NCBI RefSeq assembly: GCF_001076885.1
Contig: NZ_JVDT01000287.1
Coordinates: 1 to 42,400, forward strand
Source of the DNA: Bacillus sp. 522_BSPC
Lineage (GTDB): Bacteria > Bacillota > Bacilli > Bacillales > Cytobacillaceae
Reading direction: 5' to 3'
DNA length: 42,400 nucleotides
Below the pieces are notes generated by a model. That model saw only the letters and a program-made list of their open reading frames with translations, was not told where the DNA came from and made no database searches. A program made the translations under genes and the position numbers. Of the stretch, positions 17,833 through 25,178 are shown piece by piece (positions within the stretch are counted from its first letter, which is position 1; every line of letters starts with the position of its first letter).

Positions 17833-17872
17833 ACGTCTAAAACCTCGATACATAAGGGATTAGACGTTTCTT
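17833..17872 (+). terminator. hairpin related to the kinase terminator
   Basis: ACGTCTA (17833-17839) pairs with TAGACGT (17861-17867), followed by TTCTTTATTAT. The 3' half and its surroundings repeat the sequence at 16621-16646 with few changes. No gene ends just before it except the VOC remnant. Confidence 0.65.
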
Positions 17873-18116
17873 TATTATATCATAAGTAAGGCTAAGAAGA
17901 ATTATCACTCAAAATAAGAGTTAACGCTTATTTTATTAGATTAAAAATTGTACAACCTTTTTTTATGCAGTCTTGAGATTACTATTTCTGTAATCTGATG
18001 GATTTATAGGACTACATTGTGGAAATTATACTTAAACTACCCTGAGTATTGACTCGAGTAAGATTAATGCTCTTTCTTGTATAAGACCATTAGGCACAGT
18101 CTTAAATAAATTTTAT

Positions 18117-18139
18117 AAAAAAACTAGGTTGGTACCTAG
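18117..18139 (-). terminator. terminator of the ferritin-like gene
   Basis: On the reverse strand CTAGGT pairs with ACCTAG across a 4-nt loop (18124-18139) and is followed by seven T, just past the stop at 18150. Confidence 0.75.
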
Positions 18140-18149
18140 AATTAAAAAC

Positions 18150-18776
18150 TTATTTCAAGAAATATAAGAACCAAACTGCATGATTTTGTTCATCATGTGC
18201 TGCTCTTTGAAACTCTTCTTTAATTTTTGGATTATCTGTTTTAGATACAATTTCTAAATAAAAATCGACTGTTTCTTGTTCATCTTTAAACGCAAAATCT
18301 AATCCTTGTTTATATTTCTTTGGGCATTCTTCACTAATTTTTGGTTTATATTTTTCACCTGTTAATTGTGTATATAAATTTGAAAAGCTATTAAAATGTC
18401 TTATTTCATCTTTTCTGATTTCGTTGATTTTATCTTTTATATATTGAGTAGAAGCTAAATTAATTAAATGCTGATAACATGAAATGGCTGAATATTCACC
18501 ATCTATTGCCTTTTCTATTAAAGTCACAATATTTTCCCTAGAATGAGCATGAAAAGCTGTTGTAAGGCCGGTAACATTTGGAACAAGTGGTCCTAGATAA
18601 TGATAGTATGCATGTGGATCAGATGGAAGTTGTTTAATGTGATATGTTCCATGCCCATAGTGAACGTGACATGAATTCCCAGGGCAATGTAAAAGCTGAT
18701 TCCAAGGTCCATGTTTAATAAAGGGATAACCTTTATACATTACACCATCAAGACCGGTGATTATTTCTGGTTGCAT
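18150..18776 (-). CDS. ferritin-like domain protein
   Basis: 208 residues. The C-terminal 130 residues form a four-helix ferritin/rubrerythrin-like bundle with two paired carboxylate/His motifs: DGEYSAISCYQHL with EIRKDEIRHFNSF, and KDEQETVDFYLEI with AAHDEQNHAVWF, consistent with a di-iron site. The N-terminal 75 residues are rich in His and Cys (LLHCPGNSCHVHYGHGTYH), possibly another metal site. GGAGGT precedes the ATG. It is divergent from the DUF302 gene across a 245-bp gap. A role in peroxide or metal handling is plausible but not shown. Confidence 0.82.
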   Translation of the reverse strand: MQPEIITGLDGVMYKGYPFIKHGPWNQLLHCPGNSCHVHYGHGTYHIKQLPSDPHAYYHYLGPLVPNVTGLTTAFHAHSRENIVTLIEKAIDGEYSAISCYQHLINLASTQYIKDKINEIRKDEIRHFNSFSNLYTQLTGEKYKPKISEECPKKYKQGLDFAFKDEQETVDFYLEIVSKTDNPKIKEEFQRAAHDEQNHAVWFLYFLK

Positions 18777-19021
18777 GATTTACCTCCTATAATTTGTTTG
18801 TATCATATTATGACATCGCTCTTCTATAGATGTTTGTCTCTAAGAGAATTGGGTGTTCAACTCAATTTTATCTGTGGATTGTTTTTTTCACTTTTATTTA
18901 ATAAAAGTCTGGGTATTGATAATAAGGGTATATTTTCTTTTCTGCCTTTAGTAATTTTAAAAAATATCCTGATATATATTTCACCACCATTATAAATACT
19001 AAAAGTTAAGGAGTGTGACAA

Positions 19022-19405
19022 ATGTTTGATTATACTGTAGAAACCAGTAAAAATATTAGTGAGGCAATCTATAGCTTGGAAGAAAATTTAAAAGAAGAAA
19101 AGTTTGGTGTATTATGGATGTTTGATATAAAAGATAAACTTCAAGAGAAAGGACTAGAGTTTGAATCTGACTATAAAGTTTTAGAGGTTTGTAACCCACA
19201 TGAAGCACAAAGAGTGTTAAAGGAGAATTTGTTAGTTGGTTATTTCTTGCCATGTAAAATGATTGTTTATACCGACCAGGGAAAAACTAAAATTGGCATG
19301 CCGAGACCAACAGCTTTAATTAACTTAGCAAATAATGAAGAAATCAAAAAACTTGCACAAGATATTGAGGTCCGTTTAATTAGCTGTATTAATAAAAGTA
19401 TATAA
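19022..19405 (+). CDS. DUF302 family protein
   Basis: 127 residues matching the DUF302 pattern: FDYTVETSKNISEAIYSLEENLKEEKFGVLW at the start, then VCNPHEAQRVLKE, LPCKMIVYTDQGKTKIGMPRP. Cysteines occur at VCNP and LPCK. DUF302 proteins have no firm general function. AAGGAGTG precedes the ATG. It is the last gene before the sulfur island and divergent from the ferritin-like gene. Confidence 0.88.
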   Translation: MFDYTVETSKNISEAIYSLEENLKEEKFGVLWMFDIKDKLQEKGLEFESDYKVLEVCNPHEAQRVLKENLLVGYFLPCKMIVYTDQGKTKIGMPRPTALINLANNEEIKKLAQDIEVRLISCINKSI

Positions 19406-19460
19406 AGTTGAAGAGTTGAGTTAATAAGTTTCTTTAATCCTTGAAAAACTATATGATTCA

Positions 19461-19491
19461 AGACCTGTTTCCATGTAATTAGATCAGGTCT
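19461..19491 (+). terminator. weak hairpin after the DUF302 gene
   Basis: AGACCTG (19461-19467) pairs with CAGGTCT (19485-19491). The following bases are only moderately T-rich. Confidence 0.4.
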
Positions 19492-19520
19492 AATGTTATT
19501 CCGCACATTGAATTTAAACT

Positions 19521-19555
19521 TTTTTAATAGGCTTTTTTCGTAAAGTTTGTTGCTA
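19521..19555 (+). repeat. dispersed intergenic repeat, copy 2
   Basis: Matches 31 of 35 bases of 5709-5743. Both copies continue into GC-richer sequence containing a CAGCC core. Confidence 0.55.
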
Positions 19556-19659
19556 TCGCCCTCAGCCGGAATACTTCGCTTTTCCGTGGGGCAGATAAAT
19601 ATCCCTTTCGCATATGGGAATATATGGATGTAATACTCAAAAAACTAGAAAAGAGATTT

Positions 19660-19692
19660 ACCGATGATTTTTAGGATTAATCATCGGTTTTT
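19660..19692 (+). terminator. terminator-like hairpin
   Basis: ACCGATGATT (19660-19669) pairs with AATCATCGGT (19679-19688) and is followed by TTTTC. It would insulate the sulfur island from upstream reading. Confidence 0.65.
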
Positions 19693-19883
19693 CAGTTGTC
19701 TCACTCAAGCTCCTGCAGAGTCTCAGACTGTCCTCGCTAATCCCACAGTAGGGAGTCTACGTGTATTCGGCTGCTCTATTTTCCAACTAATTCTTTTTTT
19801 CTATTGAAAAAACAGTCTTTTAGAAGAAATGCGCTTAAAAAAATGATTGGATGGAATATTTTTACAATATTATAAGTATTTAA

Positions 19884-19901
19884 TTGTGAAGATATTGTGA
19901 A
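19884..19901 (+). promoter_or_regulatory. two TTGTGAA direct repeats upstream of the island promoter
   Basis: TTGTGAA at 19884-19890 and 19895-19901, spaced 11 bp, plus an inverted TTCACAA at 19918-19924 overlapping the -35. The motif resembles half-sites of Rex and the ResD-type TTTGTGAAT element of Bacillus. Identity of the factor is inference. Confidence 0.35.
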
Positions 19902-19917
19902 ATAAACTCAAATAACC

Positions 19918-19975
19918 TTCACAAAATTAATTTATATTTTATAATACCCATACAGGTATAAACCTATCGGGGTAT
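19918..19975 (+). promoter_or_regulatory. promoter with tandem CstR-type operators for the CoADR fusion gene
   Basis: TTCACA (19918-19923), 16-bp spacer and TATAAT (19940-19945) form a strong sigma-A promoter. ATACC-CATACA-GGTAT (19944-19959) overlaps its -10, and a second site, AAACC-TATCGG-GGTAT (19960-19975), abuts it and covers the start point. The arms match five further sites in front of the sulfur genes, so repression by CstR with release by persulfides is the natural reading. Confidence 0.75.
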
Positions 19976-20025
19976 ATTCAAGGGTATTGATTGGAATTAA
20001 ATTAAAAATAGTTGGAGGGAATAAC

Positions 20026-21987
20026 ATGTCACAGAAACTCATTATAGTAGGTGGAGTTGCAGGTGGAGCAACAGCTACAGCAAGGTTAAGAAGAATAAGT
20101 GAAGATGTAGAAATTGTTCTTATAGAAAGGGGAGAATATATTTCATTTGCTAATTGCGGACTGCCTTATTACATTGGAGAAACAATCAAAGACAGAAGCA
20201 AATTATTAGTCCAGACCGTTAAAGGAATGTCGAATCGATTTAATCTGGACATTCGGAATTTTAGTGAAGTATTAAGCATTAATCCCAAAAATAAAAAAGT
20301 CACAATTAAGAATTTACAATCAGGGAAAGAGTATGAGGAATCCTATGACAAGTTATTATTGTCACCAGGGGCTAAACCAATCGTCCCACCAATTCCAGGA
20401 TTAAGTGAAAATGAGGTATTATTTACATTAAGAAATATTCCAGATACAGATAAAATAAAAAAATATGTTGATACCAATCAACCTAAAAAGGCGATAGTAA
20501 TTGGCGGAGGATTTATTGGAATTGAAATGGCTGAAAACTTGTTGGAAAGAGGAATAGAAGTAACGATTATTGAAATGGCAAAGCAAATTATGGCTCCAAT
20601 TGATTTTGAAATGGCTAGTATTTTACACGGAAATATAAAAGAAAAAGGTGTGAATCTAATATTAGAAAACGGGGTCCAAGCATTTGCTAATAAGGGAAAA
20701 AAAGTTATTCTCTCTGATGGAACAGAAATAGAAACCGATATGACCATTCTTTCTATAGGTGTTAAACCGGAAAATGAATTAGCTAAGGTAGCAGGACTTG
20801 AACTAGGAGAGCGTGGAGGAATTGTTGTAAATGAATACCTTCAGACTTCTAATGAGGATATTTATGCTGTCGGGGATGCAGTTGAGGTGGTGGATTATAT
20901 TAGCGGGAAAAAAGCTATGATTCCACTTGCAGGACCGGCTAACCGACAAGGCAGAATTGCGGCAAATAACATGATGGGGAAAAAGGAGAAGTATCATGGC
21001 ACATTGGGAACTTCCATTGTTAAAGTATTTGATTTAACAGTTGCGACTACTGGCAATAATGAAAAGACGCTAAAAAGCTTAGGAGTTTCATATGAAGTTG
21101 TTCATATTCATCCAAGTTCTCATGCAGGGTATTACCCAGGAGCAGCACCAATTGCTTTAAAATTAATCTTTGATAAAGAAACAGGAAAAATATTTGGTGC
21201 ACAAGCTATAGGAGCAGATGGTGTTGATAAACGGATTGACGTAATTGCAACAGCAATAAAAGGTGGATTAAAGGTGAATGATTTGACTAATTTAGAATTA
21301 TCTTATGCTCCCCCATATTCTTCAGCAAAAGACCCTGTTAATATGGCTGGCTATGTAGCTTCTAACATAATGGAAGGTGAATTAGAAATGGTTCAGTGGC
21401 ATGAAATCGATGAGATTGTTAAAGATGGAGGGTTATTGATTGACGTTCGCGAGCCAATGGAACGGGAATTTGGATATATTAAAGGTTCCTTGAATATTCC
21501 GTTAGATGAATTAAGGAACCGATTAGATAGTCTTCCAAAAGAACAAACGATATATGTCAGTTGTCAAGTTGGATTAAGGGGATATCTGGCAAGCAGGATA
21601 TTAAAAAATAGTGGATATACTGTTAAAAATGTTGATGGAGGTTTTAAAACGTATTCCTCTGTATTTAAAAGCGTTATAAACAAAACGATTGAAACGAAAA
21701 CAAATCAACTTGAGGAATCAGAAGATATTGATGAAATACCGGTGAATGCTGTTGTTGATGTTACTGGTTTATCTTGCCCAATGCCGATTGTAAAACTAAA
21801 AAAAGCGATTGAGCAGTTGGATAGCGGTCAAATATTAGAAATCCATGTGACAGATAAAGGTGCATTAAATGATCTGCCTGCATGGTCAAAAAATGCCGGA
21901 CATATTCTTTTAAAAACAAAACAAGAGGAAAAAGTGATTAAATTTTGGATTAAAAAAAATGAAGATAAATTAAAGGGAAGCATTTAA
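20026..21987 (+). CDS. CoA-disulfide/persulfide reductase - rhodanese - TusA triple fusion
   Basis: Three domains in 653 residues. Residues 1-445 are an FAD/NAD(P)H CoA-disulfide reductase with dinucleotide motif GGVAGGATATARLR and active C44 in SFANCGLPYYIG. Residues about 460-550 are a rhodanese with LIDVREPMERE and C513 in VSCQVGLRGY. Residues about 575-650 are TusA-like with C584 in GLSCPMPIVKLKKA. The expected job is to reduce CoA persulfide or other persulfides and pass sulfane sulfur between the three thiols. ATG 20026 has GGAGGG upstream; an earlier frame start has no signal. It is monocistronic between tandem CstR-type sites and a terminator. The two-domain reductase-rhodanese form is known from bacilli. 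Confidence 0.93.
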   Translation: MSQKLIIVGGVAGGATATARLRRISEDVEIVLIERGEYISFANCGLPYYIGETIKDRSKLLVQTVKGMSNRFNLDIRNFSEVLSINPKNKKVTIKNLQSGKEYEESYDKLLLSPGAKPIVPPIPGLSENEVLFTLRNIPDTDKIKKYVDTNQPKKAIVIGGGFIGIEMAENLLERGIEVTIIEMAKQIMAPIDFEMASILHGNIKEKGVNLILENGVQAFANKGKKVILSDGTEIETDMTILSIGVKPENELAKVAGLELGERGGIVVNEYLQTSNEDIYAVGDAVEVVDYISGKKAMIPLAGPANRQGRIAANNMMGKKEKYHGTLGTSIVKVFDLTVATTGNNEKTLKSLGVSYEVVHIHPSSHAGYYPGAAPIALKLIFDKETGKIFGAQAIGADGVDKRIDVIATAIKGGLKVNDLTNLELSYAPPYSSAKDPVNMAGYVASNIMEGELEMVQWHEIDEIVKDGGLLIDVREPMEREFGYIKGSLNIPLDELRNRLDSLPKEQTIYVSCQVGLRGYLASRILKNSGYTVKNVDGGFKTYSSVFKSVINKTIETKTNQLEESEDIDEIPVNAVVDVTGLSCPMPIVKLKKAIEQLDSGQILEIHVTDKGALNDLPAWSKNAGHILLKTKQEEKVIKFWIKKNEDKLKGSI

Positions 21988-22011
21988 CTTCTATTTAATC
22001 AAAAATACTTT

Positions 22012-22049
22012 AAAAAGCATGCCTCCTATTTTTGGAGTCATGCTTTTTA
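22012..22049 (+). terminator. terminator of the CoADR fusion gene
   Basis: AAAAAGCATG (22012-22021) pairs with CATGCTTTTT (22039-22048), with inner CTCC/GGAG pairing and a T-run. Confidence 0.87.
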
Positions 22050-22194
22050 TCTTTCGCAAAATCATCTGTCAAAGTTAACAGTAAGGGTATTGGGGAATAT
22101 AATTAATAGCTAATGTTTTTTTATACTCATTCTTTGTTGGAGGATATAGTCTTAGTTCCTATAAAATTTATGATTCCTGCCATTTAATATTTTT

Positions 22195-22371
22195 TTAAGA
22201 AACATGATTGCTTTCAACAAACGTTTCAAGAGCTGGATGATATTCTTTTTGATAATGATTATCAGGACAAGACTTTTTTACTATTGAATTCATAAAAGCT
22301 GTTTTATCCGTTACTAAAGTTTTCTTACATTCAGGGCACTTTTCGCTAAATAAAGTTTTAAATAAACTCAT
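22195..22371 (-). CDS. small zinc-ribbon-like protein, 58 residues
   Basis: ATG at 22371 has GGAGGTG upstream at close spacing on the reverse strand. The product starts MSLFKTLFSEKCPECKKTL and contains CPEC (C12, C15) and a later SCPDNH (C35, H39), giving a CxxC...CxxxH set that could bind zinc or iron-sulfur. No membrane segment. It lies convergent to the CoADR fusion gene and before the IS element. Family not recognised. The ribosome binding site and motif spacing support a real gene. Confidence 0.68.
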   Translation of the reverse strand: MSLFKTLFSEKCPECKKTLVTDKTAFMNSIVKKSCPDNHYQKEYHPALETFVESNHVS

Positions 22372-22596
22372 AATGGCACCTCCACAATAACCTTTAAATC
22401 ATATTGTAATACTTGGTATTATAAATGAGTAGTTAAAAAAACTCAATGGATTGAAATCCAAAAGTTAAAATAATAGGAGCATTCCTGTTAGAAGGATTTT
22501 CGGGGACTTGAACAAAAAGAGCCCTCTTGGTATGATGCGGGGTGTCAAATCGTCGACGAAATGACCCCTAATTTGTTAACCAAGGAGGACTCCATA

Positions 22597-23862
22597 ATGG
22601 ATTTTAAACAAAACCAGAAAATAAATCAAGTCACTGAAAAAACACTTGTTGTCGGAATCGACATTGCCAAGCAGACACACTACGCCTGCTTTGTGGATGA
22701 CCTCCAAAAATCATTTTCTGTTTCTCAAACTGGTGATGGATTCGAGCTTTTCTATCAACGTGTTCTCGCTGCAATGAAAGAGAACGAAAAAACGGAAGTC
22801 ATCATTGGGATTGAACCAACTGGCCATTACTGGCTCAATTTAGCCTATTTCCTTGAGGAACGCGGTATTCCCCTAGTAATGGCAAACCCTATGCATGTCA
22901 AACGTTCAAAAGAGTTGGACGACAATCTGCCAACCAAACATGACCGTAAAGATGCGCTGGTAATCGCTCGTCTTGTAAAGGATGGACGCTTTAGTTATCC
23001 GCGAATCCTCAAAGGGATGGAAGCCGAACTTCGTGCTGGTTCAACATTTCGAAGTAAATTGACAGAGGAACTAGGAGCTGTCAAAAACATGATGATTCGT
23101 TGGTTAGATCGCTATTTTCCTGAATTTACTCAGGTGTTCCCATCATTCGGAAAAATGGCAATGGCTGTTCTTGAATGTACTCCATTTCCAAGTGATCTTC
23201 ACCAAAAACAACCCGATGAAGTGTTATCACTTTACCGGGAAATCGAGGGGCTCAAATCCCCCCAAAGACCGAAAGCAATACGCCTGATAGAGGTCGCAGC
23301 TAGTTCTATCGGTGTAACAGAAGGACGTGAGATGGCCCGTATTGAAATCGCCACACTCGTCCGACGTTACCACCAGCTAGAAGAAGATATCGAATGTATT
23401 ACGGAACGCTTAGTTGAACTTGTAAAAACGTCTGTAGAGTACCAATGGCTATCAACGGTACCAGGACTTGGAGATACCACAATCGTTGACCTATTAGCTG
23501 AAATCGGAAGCTTTTCACACTATGAAGATCCACGCCAACTAATCAAACTCGCGGGATTAACGTTACGTGAAAATTCCTCCGGCCTGCACAAAGGGCAAAA
23601 ACGTATCTCCAAACGGGGTAGAAGAAAGCTGCGTGCCCTCCTGTTCCGAGTAATGATGCCGATGGTCCGTCACAACGAAGCCTTTAAAAAGCTACACGAG
23701 TATTACACAAACCGTCAGGTTAATCCGTTACGCAAGAAACAATCCATTGTGGTTCTATGCGGTAAGCTATTAAAAGTATTACATGGAATTAGCACGAAGC
23801 ACAAAGCGTTTGACGCACAGCGAATGATGAGGGATATTCCTAGTCTCGCAGAGGCTGCATAA
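22597..23862 (+). CDS. IS110-family transposase
   Basis: 421-residue DEDD recombinase. The N-terminal RuvC-like domain shows D22 (VVGIDIAK), E73 (IGIEPTGHYW), D116 and D119 (KHDRKDA). The C-terminal transposase_20 domain has LSTVPGLGDTTIVDLLAEIG and the Ser-containing RENSSGLHKGQKRISKRG segment, the site of the catalytic serine in IS110 enzymes. AAGGAGG precedes ATG 22597; an earlier in-frame start at 22561 lacks a signal. Codon choice is less AT-biased than the neighbours, consistent with transfer. Appears intact. Confidence 0.94.
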   Translation: MDFKQNQKINQVTEKTLVVGIDIAKQTHYACFVDDLQKSFSVSQTGDGFELFYQRVLAAMKENEKTEVIIGIEPTGHYWLNLAYFLEERGIPLVMANPMHVKRSKELDDNLPTKHDRKDALVIARLVKDGRFSYPRILKGMEAELRAGSTFRSKLTEELGAVKNMMIRWLDRYFPEFTQVFPSFGKMAMAVLECTPFPSDLHQKQPDEVLSLYREIEGLKSPQRPKAIRLIEVAASSIGVTEGREMARIEIATLVRRYHQLEEDIECITERLVELVKTSVEYQWLSTVPGLGDTTIVDLLAEIGSFSHYEDPRQLIKLAGLTLRENSSGLHKGQKRISKRGRRKLRALLFRVMMPMVRHNEAFKKLHEYYTNRQVNPLRKKQSIVVLCGKLLKVLHGISTKHKAFDAQRMMRDIPSLAEAA

Positions 23863-24190
23863 GTCCCTATATCCCCTTAAATAGACCTAGACAACAGGAT
23901 GACACGGAGAAGCTGGCACTATTTTTTCCATTCGACCTTGAGTCCCTAAAGGAGCTTCGCTAGCCTCTGCCTTATGACTAGACCGAACGAAGGAATGTAG
24001 GCACTTAGATGCCCAGAGACATGGGAGGGTACGTCATCATAAGTTACGCAGAGATCCATTGTGCATCGCATAATTTCCTATCACTACTTTCCACCATTAT
24101 CCAGTAGTGACCGCGTAGCGTACCCCTATGATGGAATAGTTTCACATATTATGAAAATACTGTAGGGAACTTTGTCGAAAAATATTTTTT
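23863..24190 (+). ncRNA. candidate guide (bridge/seek) RNA region of the IS
   Basis: Non-coding 3' part of the element, where IS1111-type members encode their guide RNA. Visible pairings are TCACTAC (24081-24087) with GTAGTGA (24104-24110), GGGTACG (24027-24033) with CGTACCC (24119-24125), and CATCATA (24035-24041) with TATGATG (24127-24133). The last two cross, so they are alternatives or a pseudoknot. The RNA call rests on family knowledge; boundaries are not defined. Confidence 0.5.
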
Positions 24191-24350
24191 TGACACCGTA
24201 CCAATGGCACAAACCCTTGGTACATCAATATTTATAGAGGGAGGTAGTAACAGCAATTATACTTATTTGATATTATCAAGGTTTGCAAATGCTTGTGCTC
24301 TTGAGTAAGAAGATGTCCGGTGATTGAGTAATAAAAAACAAAAAGGAGTG

Positions 24351-24377
24351 TTGACAAAATACCTATTGGGGTATAAT
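24351..24377 (+). promoter_or_regulatory. promoter with embedded CstR-type operator
   Basis: TTGACA (24351-24356) and TATAAT (24372-24377), 15 bp apart, enclose and overlap ATACC-TATTGG-GGTAT (24359-24374). The operator fills the spacer, so a bound repressor would block polymerase. It drives the Cys-less rhodanese gene and probably cstR. Confidence 0.8.
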
Positions 24378-24428
24378 ATAGATTTTGTCAGTTATTCCTG
24401 CCTCTTTCATTTAGGAGGAAAGATTCAT

Positions 24429-24779
24429 ATGACTATTGTTATTTTAAGTTTTATCATTATTGGTTACTTTATCTTTAGAAGGAATATCCCAATAATTGGG
24501 GTTCCACAAATAAATAAAAAAGATATTGAATTAAGTATGTTGAATGTTGTAGATATAAGAGATTATAATGTTTCTTATAAAAGCCCTATACAAGGTGCGA
24601 TTAACATTCCAGTTTCTTATATAAATAGGCATTACACAGATATATCAAAAAGCGATCTGATTGTAGTAGCTTCGAATCGCTTGGAAAAGAATGTAGGAGT
24701 TCGTTTATTACGCCAAAAAGGTTTCAAGATAGTCGGATACATCCTTTTCGATGAGTATGAAATGGGAGAACATAGGTAA
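24429..24779 (+). CDS. membrane-anchored rhodanese-fold protein lacking the catalytic Cys
   Basis: 116 residues from ATG 24429 (AGGAGG upstream). One N-terminal membrane helix (TIVILSFIIIGYFIF), then a short linker (RRNIPIIGVPQI) like that of the active anchored rhodanese at 25991, then a degenerate rhodanese domain (VVDIRDYNVSYKSPIQGAINIPVSYI). Where active forms have VIC-x-SG, this has VVASNRL, with Ala81 in place of Cys. It therefore cannot form the persulfide. A scaffold, sensor or sulfur-partner role is possible. It is the first gene of the cstR unit. The frame upstream to 24324 runs through the promoter and is rejected. Confidence 0.82.
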   Translation: MTIVILSFIIIGYFIFRRNIPIIGVPQINKKDIELSMLNVVDIRDYNVSYKSPIQGAINIPVSYINRHYTDISKSDLIVVASNRLEKNVGVRLLRQKGFKIVGYILFDEYEMGEHR

Positions 24780-24828
24780 CTATAGGAGACAAGTTAAAAA
24801 GTAATTATTTGTTAAGGAGGGTAATCAC

Positions 24829-25092
24829 ATGGAGTACAATGAGCAAATGAAAAATAGAGTAAAACGTATAGAAGGCCAACTTAGAGGAATTTTAAGGATG
24901 ATGGAAGAAAACAAAGACTGTAAGGATGTTATAACTCAGCTATCTGCAACACGTGCTGCTATTGATCGGACAATTGGTGTTGTGGTTAGTTCTAATTTAG
25001 TAGAGTGTGTGCGCAATGCAGAAGAAAATGGAGAAAAAAACACAGAAGATTTAGTAAAAGAAGCTGTAAATCTGCTTGTGAAAAGTAGATAA
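24829..25092 (+). CDS. cstR: persulfide-sensing repressor CstR (CsoR family)
   Basis: 87-residue all-helical CsoR-family repressor. The cysteines are C31 (KDCKDVITQLS) and C60 (SSNLVECVRNA), the positions of the two sensing cysteines of S. aureus CstR. The copper-binding His of CsoR proteins is Asn56 here, so this is the persulfide rather than the copper type. CstR is known to form di- to tetrasulfide links between subunits when exposed to sulfane sulfur, and then to leave its operator. AAGGAGG precedes the ATG. The seven ATACC-N6-GGTA[T/A]-type sites in this window are its likely targets, including one before its own unit. Confidence 0.94.
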   Translation: MEYNEQMKNRVKRIEGQLRGILRMMEENKDCKDVITQLSATRAAIDRTIGVVVSSNLVECVRNAEENGEKNTEDLVKEAVNLLVKSR

Positions 25093-25124
25093 AAATAAAA
25101 GGGTTGACACCCACTTTTATTTTT
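25091..25124 (+). terminator. cstR terminator overlapping the next promoter
   Basis: AAAAATAAAAG (25091-25101) pairs with CTTTTATTTTT (25114-25124). The loop holds the TTGACA of the tusA promoter. Confidence 0.5.
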
Positions 25125-25149
25125 ATTACTATTATACCCATAGGGGTAA
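25104..25149 (+). promoter_or_regulatory. promoter and CstR-type operator of the tusA unit
   Basis: TTGACA (25104-25109), 17-bp spacer and TACTAT (25127-25132) form the promoter. ATACC-CATAGG-GGTAA (25134-25149) follows the -10 and covers the probable start point. Confidence 0.7.
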
Positions 25150-25178
25150 AGGTAAATGATGAAAGGAGAGTTAAAAGA

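Larger units (their letters stand above)
17315..18149. other. intergenic region with terminators and a gene remnant
   Basis: Between cwlJ and the ferritin-like gene. It holds a strong terminator (17461-17510), a VOC-family remnant (17561-17683), a second hairpin resembling the kinase terminator (17833-17872) and a reverse-strand terminator (18117-18139). The rest is AT-rich without a supported gene. Confidence 0.6.
19406..19917. other. intergenic region with repeat-derived sequence
   Basis: No gene is supported. It holds a weak hairpin (19461-19491), a dispersed repeat copy (19521-19555), GC-richer stretches at about 19556-19595 and 19705-19775 that look like the two ends of a common Bacillus intergenic repeat, a terminator-like hairpin (19660-19692), and TTGTGAA sites before the next promoter. 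Confidence 0.5.
22526..24222 (+). mobile_element. IS110-family insertion sequence, IS1111-like layout
   Basis: One DEDD transposase gene with a short 5' flank and a long (about 350-nt) GC-richer non-coding 3' part. Subterminal inverted repeats are visible: TTGGTA..GGTGTCAAA at 22527-22548 and TTTGACACC.TACCAA at 24189-24204. CTTGGTA occurs directly repeated at 22526-22532 and 24216-24222, which I take as approximate ends. Exact ends are uncertain because this family leaves no target duplication. Confidence 0.7.

Noticed and set aside
18711-18995. Forward open frame of 94 codons overlapping the ferritin-like gene start
   Set aside because: No ribosome binding site, and it crosses the divergent promoter region; composition looks like AT-rich noise.
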